This document shows positions 1 to 11,498 of a stretch of 61,978 nt of DNA, piece after piece. The stretch is from assembly GCA_037178675.1 (NCBI GenBank), contig JAYMGJ010000278.1, positions 1-61,978 of the forward strand. The letters run 5' to 3'. The number at the start of each line of letters is the position of its first letter. Positions within the stretch are counted from its first letter, which is position 1. The translations under genes and the position numbers were made by a program. The notes below the pieces were generated by a model. It worked only from the letters and a program-made list of their open reading frames with translations. It did not search any database and was not told the origin of the DNA. The DNA comes from Scleroderma bovista. Its lineage: Eukaryota; Basidiomycota; Agaricomycetes; Boletales; Sclerodermataceae.

Positions 1-78
1 AAGTCTACACTAATATGGGTCGCAGTCTTGTGCGCACTTCGTCAACAGTTTACGCCAGGTGCACGTGTGACTTCAACA
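1..78 (-). repeat. 3' LTR of the copia element (partial)
   Basis: The 78 bases match 6095-6173 with a few substitutions. On the minus strand the LTR begins TGTTGAAG at position 78. Most of this LTR lies to the left of the window. Confidence 0.88.
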
Positions 79-90
79 CTCCCCCTCGCT
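79..90 (-). other. Polypurine tract of the copia element
   Basis: On the minus strand a purine-rich run, AGCGAGGGGGAG, sits directly before the TGTTG start of the 3' LTR. This is the expected place for the plus-strand priming site, and it fixes the LTR boundary at 78/79. Confidence 0.7.
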
Positions 91-124
91 GTGCTGCACG
101 TAGAGCACTTCAGCGAATAAGGCG

Positions 125-3100
125 CTAGATGCTGCCAGAGGGAAACTGTAAGCCTAGTTGAGCTCTGAACTTCGCGAATTTTTCGCGGGGTAAGTTCTTG
201 GTGAGCAGATCGGCGGGATTTTCAGCACCATCAATGAAGAATAGCTCCACATTACCTTTTGCGACTGACTCGCGGATTCCATGGTAGCGGATGTCGATGT
301 GCTTGGAGCGAGGCTCTGTTACAGGGTTGGATGCCATGAATATGGACCCCTGATTATCACCGCAAATCGGGATAGCTTTCAGCTTATAGCCGAGCTCACC
401 GAGTAAACTCCGAATCCAGGTAACTTGGCAAGAGCAATCGCTCAAAGCCATGTATTTGGCTTCAGTGGATGAGTACGCAATAGTCTTCTGCGCACGAGAA
501 GTCCAACTGATCAAGCCATCTGCAAGTTTCAGGTAGAAACCTGTCTGCGAGAGGCAAGAGATAGGGTCTGATCCCCAATCTGAGTCCGTGCATGCAATCA
601 GGCCAGCACCGGATCCACCATTGTACACTAGGGAGTAATTAGGTGTACCAATCAAGTAGCGACAGATATACAGCGCTTTGCTTAGGTGGTCCTGAGATGG
701 GTTCGCGGCATGGCGTGAGAGATGGGTGACTGCAAAAGCAATGTCGGGCCTAGTGCCTAACATAAGGTACAGAAGGGACCCAATAACCGTCTGGAAACGG
801 GAGCGGAGTTCCGCATCAATAGGCTCTGTATTTTTGGCGGCATAGTAGCCAGCCGGCAATGGGGTGCTTGCAGACTTTGCATTGAGCATGCTGCAGCGTT
901 CAACGACCTTTTGGAGGTACACGCATTGGTCCAAGTGGATAGCGCGACCCTTGCGAGTGATTCACATTCGGAGGAACTCCTTAGGTTCTCCAAGGTCTCT
1001 GCACTCCCATTTGCGCATGAACTGCGCTTTAATGGCATCAACGACAGCCTTGTTAGGGCCACAGAATAGTGCGTCGTCAACGTAGATAATACCGATGACG
1101 ATGTTGGTGCCTTTCTTCTTATAGAAGAAGATGCCTGCTTCAGACTTAAGGCGCTCAAACCCGAGCTCCTTGAGAGACTCATCAAGTGTGCGCCACCAAG
1201 CTAGGCCGGCCTGTTTGAGGCCATAGAGGGCACGCCAGAGGCGGAGCACTTTGTGCTCTTGCCCGGGAACTGCAAACCCTTCGGGTTGTTCCATGTAGAT
1301 CTCTTCGTCGAGCCTGCCATACAAGTAGGCGCTCCGAACGTTGAGTCCAGTAATGTACCAGTTTTCAAGTGCGGCAAGCGCAAGCATGAGGTGCACTGTT
1401 TCAAAGCGCATGACTGGTGAGAAGACCTGGTCGAAATCTAATCCCTCGACCTGGGAGAAGCCTTTTGCTACTAAGCGGGCTTTCTTGCGGCCATCTGACT
1501 TCACGTCGAAGACCCATTGATTCTTTATGACCTTCCGGTCTCGGGGACGGTCAACTAGCTCAAAGACCTTGCGCTTTCGCAGCACATTGAGCTCTTCTTG
1601 GCAAGCAAGTCGCCAGAGTTTCTGCTCAGCTTGGGGTAAGCAAGCAATGTCCTTGTAGGACCAGTTGCGGATGCTCTCATATTGAGGCTCGCAGGTTTCG
1701 AGGGCTTTGCCCATCAGGTATCGGACTAGGTTTGCTCCCCCTTCCTCGCACATCTTTTGCACATCTTCCTCACTGGGTGTTGCAGAGGTGTCGGGGAAAC
1801 CACCAGGAACATGGTCTGGTGTGTCCGGTTGTGGGGGTCTAGGGACCTCACCCACTGTTTCTCGCCATCGAGAGGCACTTTCGATATCCCGGAGTTGCTC
1901 GACGGGATGTCGCCGCTCACCATACACGTTACCGGGGCGCAATGGCGCTCTACATTCACGTTGGGGGCAGGCAGGGATATTCACTGCAGGGGGTCGCGGT
2001 GCATTCTGGCAGCGTTCAGCTCGGCCAGGGCGCTGCGGTGCCGGAGGTGGCGGATTTCTCGCCGGTGAAGGCGTTCTCGGTGCTGGTGGAGGCACTGGAG
2101 ATGGCGTACAGGGAGGATTTATTTGATTAGGCTCTTCCTCAGGAGCCTCAGGGTCCTCGCGCTTTGGATCGTCATCCTGCGCTTGGGGATGTGGGTAGCC
2201 ATGGTTGTGTTCCACATCATCATCACTGTCGATATCATCAGGGGGATTCCCTGGTCGATCAGTGGCTGGTTTCGGATTTGCCCTTCCGAAAGGGTTCTTG
2301 AGAGGTTCGCGCCTGTTTTTGGGGCAGTGAGGGAAGTGATGCTCGTCAAAGACGGTGTGAGCAGCGGTAAATACTGCATTGGTAGAGCGCATGAACAAAA
2401 AGTTGCGCTCATTGCCGGGGGCAACACCGACATAAGTCATAAGCTCTGACTTGGGAGCCATCTTATTTGCTCTAGCCGAGGCTGGGAGGTAGACAAAAGC
2501 TCCACAGCCAAATACACACAGGTGATCGATGTTAGGCATCTCCCCCTTAAGCATTTCATGGGGGGTGCACCATCACAGGCGAGCTACTGGAGTACGGTTG
2601 TAAAGGTGAGTTGTGTGAGCAAACGCAAATTCCCACCAGGAGTCAGGAATGCAGGCTTGATGCCGCATAGACTCAGCTTTATCCATGAGAGTGCGCCCTA
2701 AACGCTCGGCGCGGCCATTCTGCATGGGGGTTCTCGGAGCACTTTGATATATTTTAATTCCTTTCTCAAGGAGTGCTCAATCAAACAGATCGGATTTATA
2801 TTCTCCGCCGGCATCGGACATCCATCCAATGACGTGCGTGTCATGTTGGACGTGCACCATTTCGAGGAAATCTTTGGCAGCCATAATTGCTGCAGCTTTG
2901 GAGCGAAGAGGCATAGTCCAGGCATGAGAGGTATAGTCGTCGTAGAAGGTGATAACATATTTAAACTTCCGATACAACGTAACCGGAAAGGATTTGAGAT
3001 CAGAGTTAGAGTTTAAAAGTCCAGTCCAGTCCGGTTTTTTTGCCTTTTTTGGAAGAGGACCGGACTGGACCGCTTTTGGAAGCCTGGGAATGGTTCATGG

Positions 3101-5615
3101 ACCGCTTAAAGACTGGTCCAAAGTGGTTGCAACCGGTTTTCAAAAAGACCGGTCCAAAACTGCTAAAAAAAACCAGTCCAAACCACTAAAAAACCGGTTT
3201 TTTTGCATTTTATTGATGTTTTTCACATCAAAGGTGTGTCAGATAGCATCTAAATACTATTTATAGACTGTAGTAATTATATACAAGTCATTATATATTT
3301 ATTTGTGCCATATTTCATCCAAAAAGATCAGTTTTACACCCCTTAAGACCCACTGCAGGCCAAAATTAGCCTGTAATATAGGGGTTTTTATACCATATAT
3401 GTATTGATTACATAATGCGGTTGCAACCAGTTGCAACCAGTCTTTTTCATCATTCTCAAAAGTAGGCAACTGGCAACTGCAGTCCGGTTGCGACCAGTCC
3501 AGTCCAGTCCAGTTTCTGGTCTTTTTGCAGTCCTATGGACTGGACTTTTAAACTCTAATCAGAGTGCACCAGCTCAAAGGGCTTGGAAGCACATTTTTCG
3601 TTTTCTGGGAAAGCTCGATTGGGCATCTTGCCAAGAGCACATCCAGGGCAGACACAATCCTCGGTTGGAAAGTGAATCTCCGGGAAGCGCTGCGTATGCT
3701 TTTGCGCGCGTCGGAGTACTTCCTTCGAGGGGTGCCCAAATCTCCGGTGCATAATGTCGTAATCGACTTTGCTCACGGAGGCAATATAGTTAGATCTAAT
3801 TATCGGGATAGATCTAATCCCGAAAATGATGTTGTGATCGTCTTCTGGGTCTGGCCCAAACCATAGGCGTTCAGCTTTATGGATGAGGCTAATGCCTCTC
3901 TTATCGCCAGTGACTTTGTAGTTACATTGGAGCATTTCACCCATAGAAATGAGGTGTGCAGTAGCGCCTGGCATATGGAGCACTTGGGTGAGTGTAATGA
4001 CTTTCTCATCCCCTGAGTTGTGGTCTAGGCACCGGAGTAATACCGTGCCAATGCCAGCAATTAGTGCTACACCATTTGCGGTTTTGGCATAGTGCACTCG
4101 CTTTAGCGCATTATAGGAGGCAAAATCGCTTATGTCACCAGTAAAGTGGCGTGATGCGCCAGAGTCTAAGAGCCAGAAGGCACCAGATAGTTCGCTATCG
4201 TCAACCATTTTTCCCTTACAGCCAGCACAGTGTGCATTATTCGAACACGAACAAATATATGCATTTCTCGAGGAGACACGACATGACAAATTGTAGTTAC
4301 TACTCGCTATATACAGTGACAGCGTAAAGTGCACATGTAAAGGGAGCGTGTCAGTGTCGGTCAGCATGCGTGCAGAAGGTACTTGCCTGAAAAGGCTGGC
4401 CTCCGCACCCATCGCCATTGACGTCACATTGTAGCGGTCGAGGACCATCGCGTCGATTTCGTTGAACTCGTCGTCGGTGAAGGGCTCGTGGGCGAAGGGT
4501 TCATCATCCCCCAAGGAGATGGCATCCTCCTCATACATTGTGATGCGCTCCTCAAGACGAGGGTGCTTCAGCAAGGAGGGACCGGCCTCGGGCTGGTCCA
4601 GGTTTGCACTCGCCATTGACACAACTTGGTTGAGGGTGCGGATGGTCTGGCAGGAGGGCTCTACCCCCAAGCGGTGTGCCAAGTCGAAGGCCTTAATAGT
4701 ATTTGTGAATGCGGGGGGGCCATAGTGGGCAGCACCGGGAGTGTGAGCCAAAGCATGAGGGTCAACGGTGGGCTCTGGTCCATCATAGTGGACGTAAGTA
4801 GCAAAGGCAGCCTGTTGGGCGTTCTCGCGGCGAGCGCGAGCCTTCTTGCCGCCACGTCGAGTGCGGCCTCCCTGTCCTTGGGCAGGAGCGTTTCCGCTTG
4901 CACCGCCATTGGACCCGCCTTGCTGCTGCTGCTGCCTCTGGGGCTGCTGCTGCTGCTGGGCGAACTTGGGGTCAGCTGGCTTGCGCTTCACAGCGCTAAG
5001 CTTATTGGCCTGGGGGCCCTTACCACCGGCGCGCGAAGAGGCGCCTTTCTGCTCGAATGAGAGTGTGGCGGCCTTGACAATCCCGTCAGGCTTGAGGTTT
5101 TTGATCTCGTCCGGCGACGTTTGGCTAAGAATCTGAGCTACGACCTCCATAGTAGGAGGGAGCTTGCATAGAATGATCATTGCCTGCATGGGGGCAGGGA
5201 ACTCGAAGCCGGCGTCTTTGAGATAAGCGAAATGGCTAAGCACCTTGGTGATAGCCGGAGTGGGATGGGAGCCAGCGGGAATGGTAATCACCAGGAGCTT
5301 GCTAAGCTCGGCATAGGCAGAGCCGATACTGGGGGCACCGAAGTTCTTCTTGAGGTGGTCCCAGACGTCTTTAATGTTGTCGAGGTTCGATACGGCAACC
5401 TGGATCGAGGGGGCAAGGCGCAAGGTGATGTTACCGAGCGCTCTCTCGGTGTTGTCGTCCCACTCCTTTCGGTCATCATGACCAGCAGCGGGTTGCGTCG
5501 TCGAATAAACGTACCATTGGCCTTGTGCCCGGAGGTAGGCCTGCATAGAAGTGTGCCACTGCTGCCAGTTGGAGCCAGTGAACACGGGAACCATCTTGTC
5601 GAGAGCGCTGGACAT
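125..5615 (-). pseudogene. Copia gag-pol polyprotein, disrupted
   Basis: Reading leftwards from the ATG at 5615: a Gag domain with a Q-rich and basic stretch; aspartic protease motif DSGAS near 4160; the integrase zinc finger (H-H-C-C) near 3600-3700; integrase catalytic aspartates in HSD (near 3570) and MSDAGGEY (near 2810); copia RT with YVDD near 1080; and RNase H with STEAKY near 460. Three in-frame TGA stops lie at 2777-2779, 2573-2575 and 962-964, each at a position where arginine (CGA) is plausible. The MITE at 3007-3557 breaks the integrase. Discounting the 551-bp MITE and one 8-bp target copy (559 bp) puts the upstream and downstream parts in the same frame, so gag and pol were one ORF before the insertion. 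A longer frame extends to 5663 but opens with TTG, so the ATG at 5615 is preferred. Confidence 0.92.
3007..3557. mobile_element. Non-autonomous hAT-type MITE with 8-bp target duplication
   Basis: The element has terminal inverted repeats that begin TAGAGTTTAAAAGTCCAG and end with the complement. It is flanked by direct copies of ATCAGAGT at 2999-3006 and 3558-3565. An 8-bp duplication is typical of the hAT superfamily. The 551-bp interior has no coding capacity and is rich in degenerate, mutually inverted GGTCCAGTCC and GGTTGCAACC motifs, which suggests multiple transposase-binding sites. It interrupts the integrase region of the surrounding copia element. Confidence 0.88.
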
Positions 5616-5712
5616 GGTGATGTTCTGTTGGGTGTCAACGGAGTCAGCAAGTGAATGCGACAACGGACAAGCAAGAAGAGAAGAAACACCTGAGTGCTAG
5701 TGAAAGCACTTC

Positions 5713-6173
5713 TGTCAACAGCTAACTCATGACTAGGTCATGCCAGCGCAAGTCGTCGACGATGTTTGCCATGGTTGGCGTAAGTCATCGACAAACTTCG
5801 CCTGTGGCAATACAGGTGCTCAACTAGGAGCTGGAGCGCTGCCTGGTGCATTGCTGCACACAGTGCGCTCACGGGGCTCATAACCTGTTGAAGCAATACC
5901 TATATACGTAGAGGAACTGCTACTCCAACTCACCTGTTGGGTGGAGTGCACAACCTGAGATGGTAGTGGTAGCTGGTCAAGAGCTGTTGCATTATATAAG
6001 CGATGAACGCTGTTTATATACAACAAATAGTGTGACATGTGACTGTGACACGTGACATGTGACATGTAACATCTACTCTAAAGAGGACTATTACTAAGTC
6101 TACACTAATATGGGTCGCAGTCTTGTGCGCACTTCGTCAACGGTTTACGCCGGGTGCACGTGCGACTTCAACA
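5713..6173 (-). repeat. 5' LTR of the copia element
   Basis: The right edge is fixed by homology to 1-78. The left edge is my estimate from the TG...CA rule (minus strand ends GTTGACA at 5713), giving about 461 bp. A TATA-like TTATATAA lies near 5993-6000 on the minus strand in a promoter-like position. I could not identify a primer-binding site next to the inner edge. Confidence 0.7.
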
Positions 6174-6176
6174 CTG

Positions 6177-6614
6177 ATGTCCCACCTTTCGACTGCCTTC
6201 GATCCAGAAGTTCAAAAGGCACGTGATGAAGAACGCACCAATCATGCTCTTGCGACCACCCAATACTTGACACTTTCACAGCAGCTTCGTGACGCACAGG
6301 TGACAAATGACAAGTTACACAGCAAAATCTTTGATCTTTGCAATGAGCTGTATGAGATGCAGCGCAAATACGATCATGTTCAAATGCGATACGAGATGCT
6401 TAAAATGTCAGGTACTCAGTGTCGTCAACCAAAAACGATGTACCACAATCTGCCCAAGCACAAACGTCAGGGCTACAGGTGGTTTGCAGATGGTGGCGAG
6501 GCAATTGAGTGGGTACCAACAGATGAAGAAGATGCTAATTGGAACCTGAGAGATGGGTACCAAGCCCCAAATTCCATTGCTGAAGCCAGTGGCACAAGTA
6601 AGTCATCTGCATGA
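6177..6614 (+). CDS. Coiled-coil protein, probable companion ORF of the Harbinger element
   Basis: This is an ORF of about 145 codons whose first ATG lies 4 bases past the copia LTR edge. The protein has a heptad-like stretch from about residue 15 to 75 (QLRDAQ, LCNELYEMQRKY), then a basic stretch followed by GYRWFADGGEAIEW. It ends 84 bp from the 3' end of the Harbinger transposase and converges with it. PIF/Harbinger elements usually carry a second small protein, often Myb-like, that helps the transposase bind DNA, so that role is likely here but not proven. The N-terminus may have been removed by the copia insertion, leaving this ATG as an accidental start. Confidence 0.5.
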   Translation: MSHLSTAFDPEVQKARDEERTNHALATTQYLTLSQQLRDAQVTNDKLHSKIFDLCNELYEMQRKYDHVQMRYEMLKMSGTQCRQPKTMYHNLPKHKRQGYRWFADGGEAIEWVPTDEEDANWNLRDGYQAPNSIAEASGTSKSSA

Positions 6615-6698
6615 GCTTTAATGCTGTGAACTAAACAAAGTACAGGTGAAGAGAAGTTCTCCTTTGGGGACAGTTCCGAAGTTGAGTAGTGCTTGTAG

Positions 6699-8075
6699 TT
6701 ACACAAACTGTAATGTCAAGTGGAAGCGAGAGACTCGATCCTTCCTTACTTGATCAGAAAATAGCATATCTCTAAACCCTGCCCATACTTCCATATCTTC
6801 TTCAGTTTCCTGCCAATGCTTTAGATATACTGTATGGATTTGATTGATCCCAACCTTCTCCATTCGAAGATTGTGAAGTCATAAACAAGTCTCGATTAGG
6901 TTCCCGCGTTTTGCATCGTCATCAATATTTAGTGGCACTCGAAGTCTTCCAAATGAGCCTTGAATAGCTCGCATGCCCCACTCAGCAGTTTGTCGGTATG
7001 AGAGTAGTTCTCGATTAAATGCTGTAGCCTCAGCAATCTCATCAACTGTCCCCACAACCCATTGACCCTCTTTCAAAGGTGTGCAAATCCGCCCTGCAAT
7101 GTCTGCTGTGCCTCGAGGGAATGCAGTATCAGCAACAAGGTAAAATCCATCTGGTGTTTTCCTCCGTAATGTTCCATATATGGGTAGGGAAACTCGAGAG
7201 TCATGCCAGCTACCTGGAGCATTGATATTTGCACTAATGATCAGCCCTTTATACTAAGTGTCAGTTTGTCCAGTCAATGTAATGATATTGAATCATTGCA
7301 CACTACCTTTGGATGAGAATACAATAACTGAGCTCACAAAATGTTCAGACAACCAGCCATTAAATGTAGCATTCTTGATATCAAGATCATCCGATGTTTT
7401 GACAGGAAGCTTCAGTCCATCAATACTTCCGAAGGCTCCATGGAGTTGTGGGTGTCGCTGAGTCACAAGCTCTGACAGCTCCTCAAACTCTCCGGGCTGT
7501 GGCCAATGGATCTGGGCTTCTGGCATATTACTCAGTGTCGAGAGTAGGATTTGGAGTCCAAATGTAATATATCGAGATGCTGTGCTTGGGATGATGGCAA
7601 ATATTTGTTGTAGGCTGATCTCTGTCATTGTTGAGTTGAGATAGTGAAGCACAAGACCAATGGCACCAGCTGCATCCAGAGATCGGCGCTGTGGGCGTGG
7701 ATCACCATGGGTAGATGTGTCATCTTGAGGAATAGGTGTCTGGTACCATGCAGCAGCAAATCCAGAGATTAGGATCTGACCAAAGGTTTCCACATCAAAC
7801 CCCATGGTTGTGATGAATGCCCGATCATCCTGGCTGTCAAATAGCACCTGCCATGGTGTATCCAGGCGTGGATTGGGTAATAAGTGAGATCGGCAAAGGT
7901 AGAGCCGAGTTTGATGGCGGTTTTTGATCTGTACTTGTCACTCTACTTCAGCCATTGCAAGTATTGTGGCTGCACATAGTGCACCATCATATTCTTCATC
8001 TTCCATTCCATCTTCATCCTCAGTAGTAGCAGCAAGCAAGTTGTTGAAATCATCGAGATAAGTAGGATCAGACAT
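6699..8075 (-). pseudogene. PIF/Harbinger transposase (DDE_4 type), two premature TGA codons
   Basis: Exon 1 runs 8075-7307 from ATG, a 60-bp GT-AG intron covers 7306-7247, and exon 2 runs to a TAA at 6699-6701, about 438 codons in all. The family's features are visible: an acidic N-terminus, the first catalytic aspartate in GSIDGLKLPV, GSWHDSR and VADTAFP after the splice, and the catalytic glutamate region NRELLSYRQTAEWGMR. The intron was placed because AAAG|GG joins VFSSKG directly to LIISANIN without a stop. TGA stops at 7938-7940 and 6879-6881 sit where arginine codons are plausible, and reading resumes in frame after both. Terminal inverted repeats were not found. Confidence 0.87.
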
Positions 8076-8285
8076 CGAGAGATGAGTGTTGATGTAGATA
8101 AGATATATTCAGATTATTCTATTCTTTTAGCCCACGGTTTATTCGTCTGAATAAACAGTGCAATTATATTAGAGTTCTGTCTAGTTTGTAACTCCGAGAT
8201 ATTATATTTTGATTATTTCAGCCTATGGAAAGTCATCCAATCACCACATTTCAGTAGTTGCACCCAGCGCGCCTGGAACAGGAGA

Positions 8286-9437
8286 CTACCAAACCTTGAA
8301 TGCAAAGCTTGCACCCTCTTTCAATTCCTCCGCTAACACATGATTCTTCTTGATTGCTAATTTGGTCTGGCTGCTGTGGAAATTAAACATAACCTCAACT
8401 AGGGGGTGGAGCTTGGCCTTGAGCTCGCCACGAACTTGCGAGCCACGGATGGTAATCTATATAACATAGAAGTAGCATAGTGAGATGGCCAGTAAGGAAC
8501 TTACGAGTTTGGAGAGCTGGGGCGTCTGCACAAGATTAACGCCTGTGATCCGAAATGCCTTGGCCCAAGACGTGTTCACGAGCGCAGTCTCCTGTACATG
8601 GTCAGGCATAGGACACTCGGCACAGAGGCGTGCCTGGTAGTCTTCAATGGCCGTGATGACAAACTCTTGCATGATGTCGTTGTAGTCCCTGGCATGTGGG
8701 CGACCTTCGTGCTCCATGAGTTTTTGTGCCTTGATGACGGTGATCTCTGGACCATCTTCTTCGATGGGTTCCCTTTGCCTCTTGGCGTGAACATCACTCC
8801 TAATTCCAGTGAGATATTTTGTTTGGATGATGGCATGACCAACTCACCAGTTCGTGGAGTCTGTCACTGTACCTTCAGTGCTCCCATGTTTGATGCACCT
8901 GTTCTTCTGTTTGACAATCTGTCGTTCCAACGAACGTTCATGCGCGGTCGGCCCTGCGTCTTCATCATTGGAGAAGAACATGTCCCCCTGTCCCTGTTGA
9001 GAATAGCACTTTGCTATAATCATACATGTTACTCACTTCAGTGTTGAGGTTAGGAATGTTACCAGTCACGACCTTGGGTACTTTGCTGTTGCTATACATG
9101 AGGTGCTGCTTAAGCAATGTACTAAGCCTTGTGGGGACAGGCCGGCTGCTAAACTGAACGATCTTCTGTCAGAGAGGTGCACAAAAATTGAGGGGACAAC
9201 CTACCTGAGTGCCACCATCCTCATCTTCATCGAGGTCATCCTCCTCGATGCCCTGCCCTTCATCACTGTTCCCCTCATCTTCGTTCTCACTCCCTTCCTC
9301 CAATCATAGGCGGCGGCGATGGCGTTCACAGTCTTTCTGGGCCCTCGCATCACGGCGGTGGGCTGTCTCCTCTTGTTCATACTCTGCCTGCCTCACTTTT
9401 TCTGATGGTCGATGCACCCGACCACCAGAATCTTTTA
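8286..9437 (-). pseudogene. DUF6532-like transposon-associated protein, decayed
   Basis: Spliced minus-strand exons give a basic N-terminal part (GGRVHRPSEKVRQAEYEQEE), a strongly acidic linker (EDEGNSDEGQGIEEDDLDED), and then a domain starting HARDYNDIMQEFV. After a 48-bp intron (8457-8504) the domain continues TIRGSQVRGELKAKLHPLVE. This matches my memory of DUF6532, found in basidiomycete proteins near transposases. An in-frame TGA at 9304-9306 interrupts the acidic part, and another appears upstream of the DUF domain if no intron is assumed there. The end is uncertain: either a stop at 8286-8288 or further splicing after AAG at 8295. Function is unknown. Confidence 0.55.
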
Positions 9438-10954
9438 TTATTATTTAAATATCGTTGTCAGTGGCAATCTGGCGATCTGTGCAGTTGTGTGGGTAGACTA
9501 ACCTTTATAATTCTCTTTGTCAGCGGTGCGATAACCTGCAATAGTTGAAGCTTGCATGTAATTGAAGCTGGGAGCGTGCGGCTAGAACGATGTGTTGGCT
9601 TGTGTTGGAACGATCTATGGCGGTGTGCGCCTAAGTGAGGGAAGAGGTCAGAACAACCAACAACCAACACCAAATGACAGCAATATGCGAGTGGTGGTCT
9701 TCCTTTGCGTTTCTGGTATTTAATCTCCTCAGGGGGATGTGCTGCACGCCTTCAGGCAGGATGCAGGAGGGAAGGGAAGGGCTTCTGATGGGGATGGAAT
9801 GCGACTGGGGATGGTATTGACTCCTCTTCAGCCTACAACAGTGGTTAGGAAGAGTCCTGGGATAGAAGAGCGATGATAGATTGGCAACAGGGGTGTAACA
9901 GCAGTGATGGAGCAACAGGGAAGCAAGGGGACAGTTCCTGCTTCAAGAATGCGATGGACAGTGATGGGATGGAGTGGACAGTGATGCTAGACTGCGCTTC
10001 AGCCTAGAGAAATGATCAGATACAAGATATATCTGATAAACAACAATATAGGAGCTTTAGGCCAGCACTGAGTGACCTACAAGTCCAAAGACAGAGATAG
10101 AGCTTATAGACAGTGAGGGAGAGTGAATGTGGTCGCTTTATTGAGGGGGAAGCAGACACTTCCTTGCAGCCTTTGGCTGCTGGTTTATATACAGGAGGGG
10201 CTGTGGCCCTGTAAGCACAAATGACTAAGTGCTTGGTAAGAGATTGGTAAGAAATTGGTAAGCGATTGATAAGCAGTGTAATCAGGCTGAGTCATCGATG
10301 GGGAGAGCCTGAACAAGCTGCTGAGCCAAGGGAAAGAGCAAAAACATAGGTAAAAAGGGGTGTATAACCAAGAATATGGAAAAATCATTGCATGGGGCCC
10401 AAAAGAGAGGGGGAGAAAGCATGGGATGAGTAGATCGAAGCTAAATGAGCATATGCGATGACATAATGCATATGAATCATAGGGGCATGAGTCATGAATT
10501 GATAAGCAGCATGATAAGCATGATTTGAAGGATGATTGGTAAGTGATTGGTAAGGGGAGTAATGGGGATTAGTAATGCCAAGAGGGGATGAATAATGCGC
10601 AGCAGAGTGAGTCAGAGTGAGCCAGAGTGACTCTGTGTGACTCAGAAAGAAGGGAAGCACAACCTATGATTTATTGAACTTTAGATCTGGAGATGAGCTT
10701 CTGAAGCAGTGCCACTGATGGGAGTGGCTGGGGGATAATAAAAGAATTGATCCGACCAGAAGAGCAGTGTCAGGGGGCCTGGAATGACAAGTAGAGTCAC
10801 AGCTGGTCACAGAGTGTCACAAATCCCTTGGATTGAGCTTCTGTAGAGCAAAAACGCGAAATTTGGTGCTCCCGAAGTGCAGTCTTCCCTTGAGCAGTAA
10901 GGGGAAGGTTCTGTACTCTATTAGGGCTCCTAAGAAGGGTTCTAGAGCACTGTT
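9438..10954. other. Repeat-rich interval without a convincing gene
   Basis: The interval holds the upstream region of the DUF6532-like gene, the dispersed repeat at 9853-10145, and low-complexity blocks in which GATTGGTAAG-like words recur (10220-10290 and 10530-10560) and GAGTGAGTCAGAGTGAGCC-like words recur (10600-10640). ORFs here are short and compositionally simple, so I do not call any of them. Confidence 0.6.
9853..10145 (-). repeat. Dispersed repeat, copy 1 (inverted relative to 51480-51772)
   Basis: The complement of this stretch aligns over about 290 bp with 51480-51772, from GCGACCACATTCACTC to ATCCCAGGAC, with scattered substitutions. Here the repeat lies several hundred bases upstream of the DUF6532-like gene on its strand and contains TATA-like and CTGTCTATAAGC sequences. 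It may be part of an LTR or an element promoter, but I found no clear ends. Confidence 0.8.
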
Positions 10955-11452
10955 TCATTCGTGTTTGTTGCGGGATAGCAGGGAAGAGAATCGCAAGTAG
11001 CGGATTCGACGTGTCCAGGGAAGCGAGATGAATGATAGAGGGAGATGGATGTGACAGGACTCTGGGATGAAAGGACCATATGCAGAGGACTCAGGAGACA
11101 CAGAGACGACCAGGTATGAATTTCCAAGTCTAACAATAGACTTGAGATGACCAAAGTATGTGCGCGACGCAGGACTGACAAGGAGAATGCACTGACCGAG
11201 AACAAGAGGGACTGAGGGAGCAGGCTGGGAAGATATGTACCAGACAGTACACAGGGGCTCAGGGAGAGGCTGTCCCAAGAGCAGGACATAATTGAGGTCT
11301 GCTGCAATAGCGGAGAAACGTTCCAGAGAAAATGTGGACTCCATAGTGAGTGATGAAGCGGGTGTCTGGATTGCGGGCGGAATATCTCCGTGGGAAATGA
11401 ACAGATTTACGTCAGAACTTGACAGGCAGATAGACCACGGTCTAGGCTCCAT
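10955..11452 (-). CDS. Hypothetical protein, 165 aa
   Basis: A continuous ORF from ATG 11452 to a stop at 10955-10957. The protein has no motif I can name. It is serine- and proline-rich, with alternating hydrophobic stretches (DLNYVLLLG, VLGQCILLV, SYLVVSVSP) that suggest a beta-rich fold rather than a membrane protein. It starts 47 bp from the structured repeat at 11499, on the opposite strand. It may be an element-encoded small protein. Support is length and lack of stops only. Confidence 0.35.
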   Translation of the reverse strand: MEPRPWSICLSSSDVNLFISHGDIPPAIQTPASSLTMESTFSLERFSAIAADLNYVLLLGQPLPEPLCTVWYISSQPAPSVPLVLGQCILLVSPASRTYFGHLKSIVRLGNSYLVVSVSPESSAYGPFIPESCHIHLPLSFISLPWTRRIRYLRFSSLLSRNKHE

Positions 11453-11498
11453 GATGGTATAGTCACATGATTGATAGCTTCAAAAATGGCAGAGCTAT

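Larger units (their letters stand above)
1..6173 (-). mobile_element. Ty1/copia LTR retrotransposon, left end outside the window
   Basis: Positions 1-78 and 6095-6173 are near-identical and bound a gag-protease-integrase-RT-RNase H coding region on the minus strand. That order, with integrase before RT, defines Ty1/copia. The element is interrupted by a MITE at 3007-3557 and by three in-frame TGA codons, so it is defective. Its right end abuts a Harbinger-type gene remnant, which suggests it inserted into that older element. The left target-site copy lies outside the window, so the target duplication cannot be checked. Confidence 0.92.

Noticed and set aside
1707..2449. Plus-strand ORFs of 103-139 codons
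   Set aside because: They are shadows of the Pro-rich linker of the copia polyprotein on the other strand.
4180..4390. An intron inside the copia gag region
   Set aside because: GT and AG sites exist around the atypical C-rich stretch, but the frame is open through it and no related intact copy is available for comparison.
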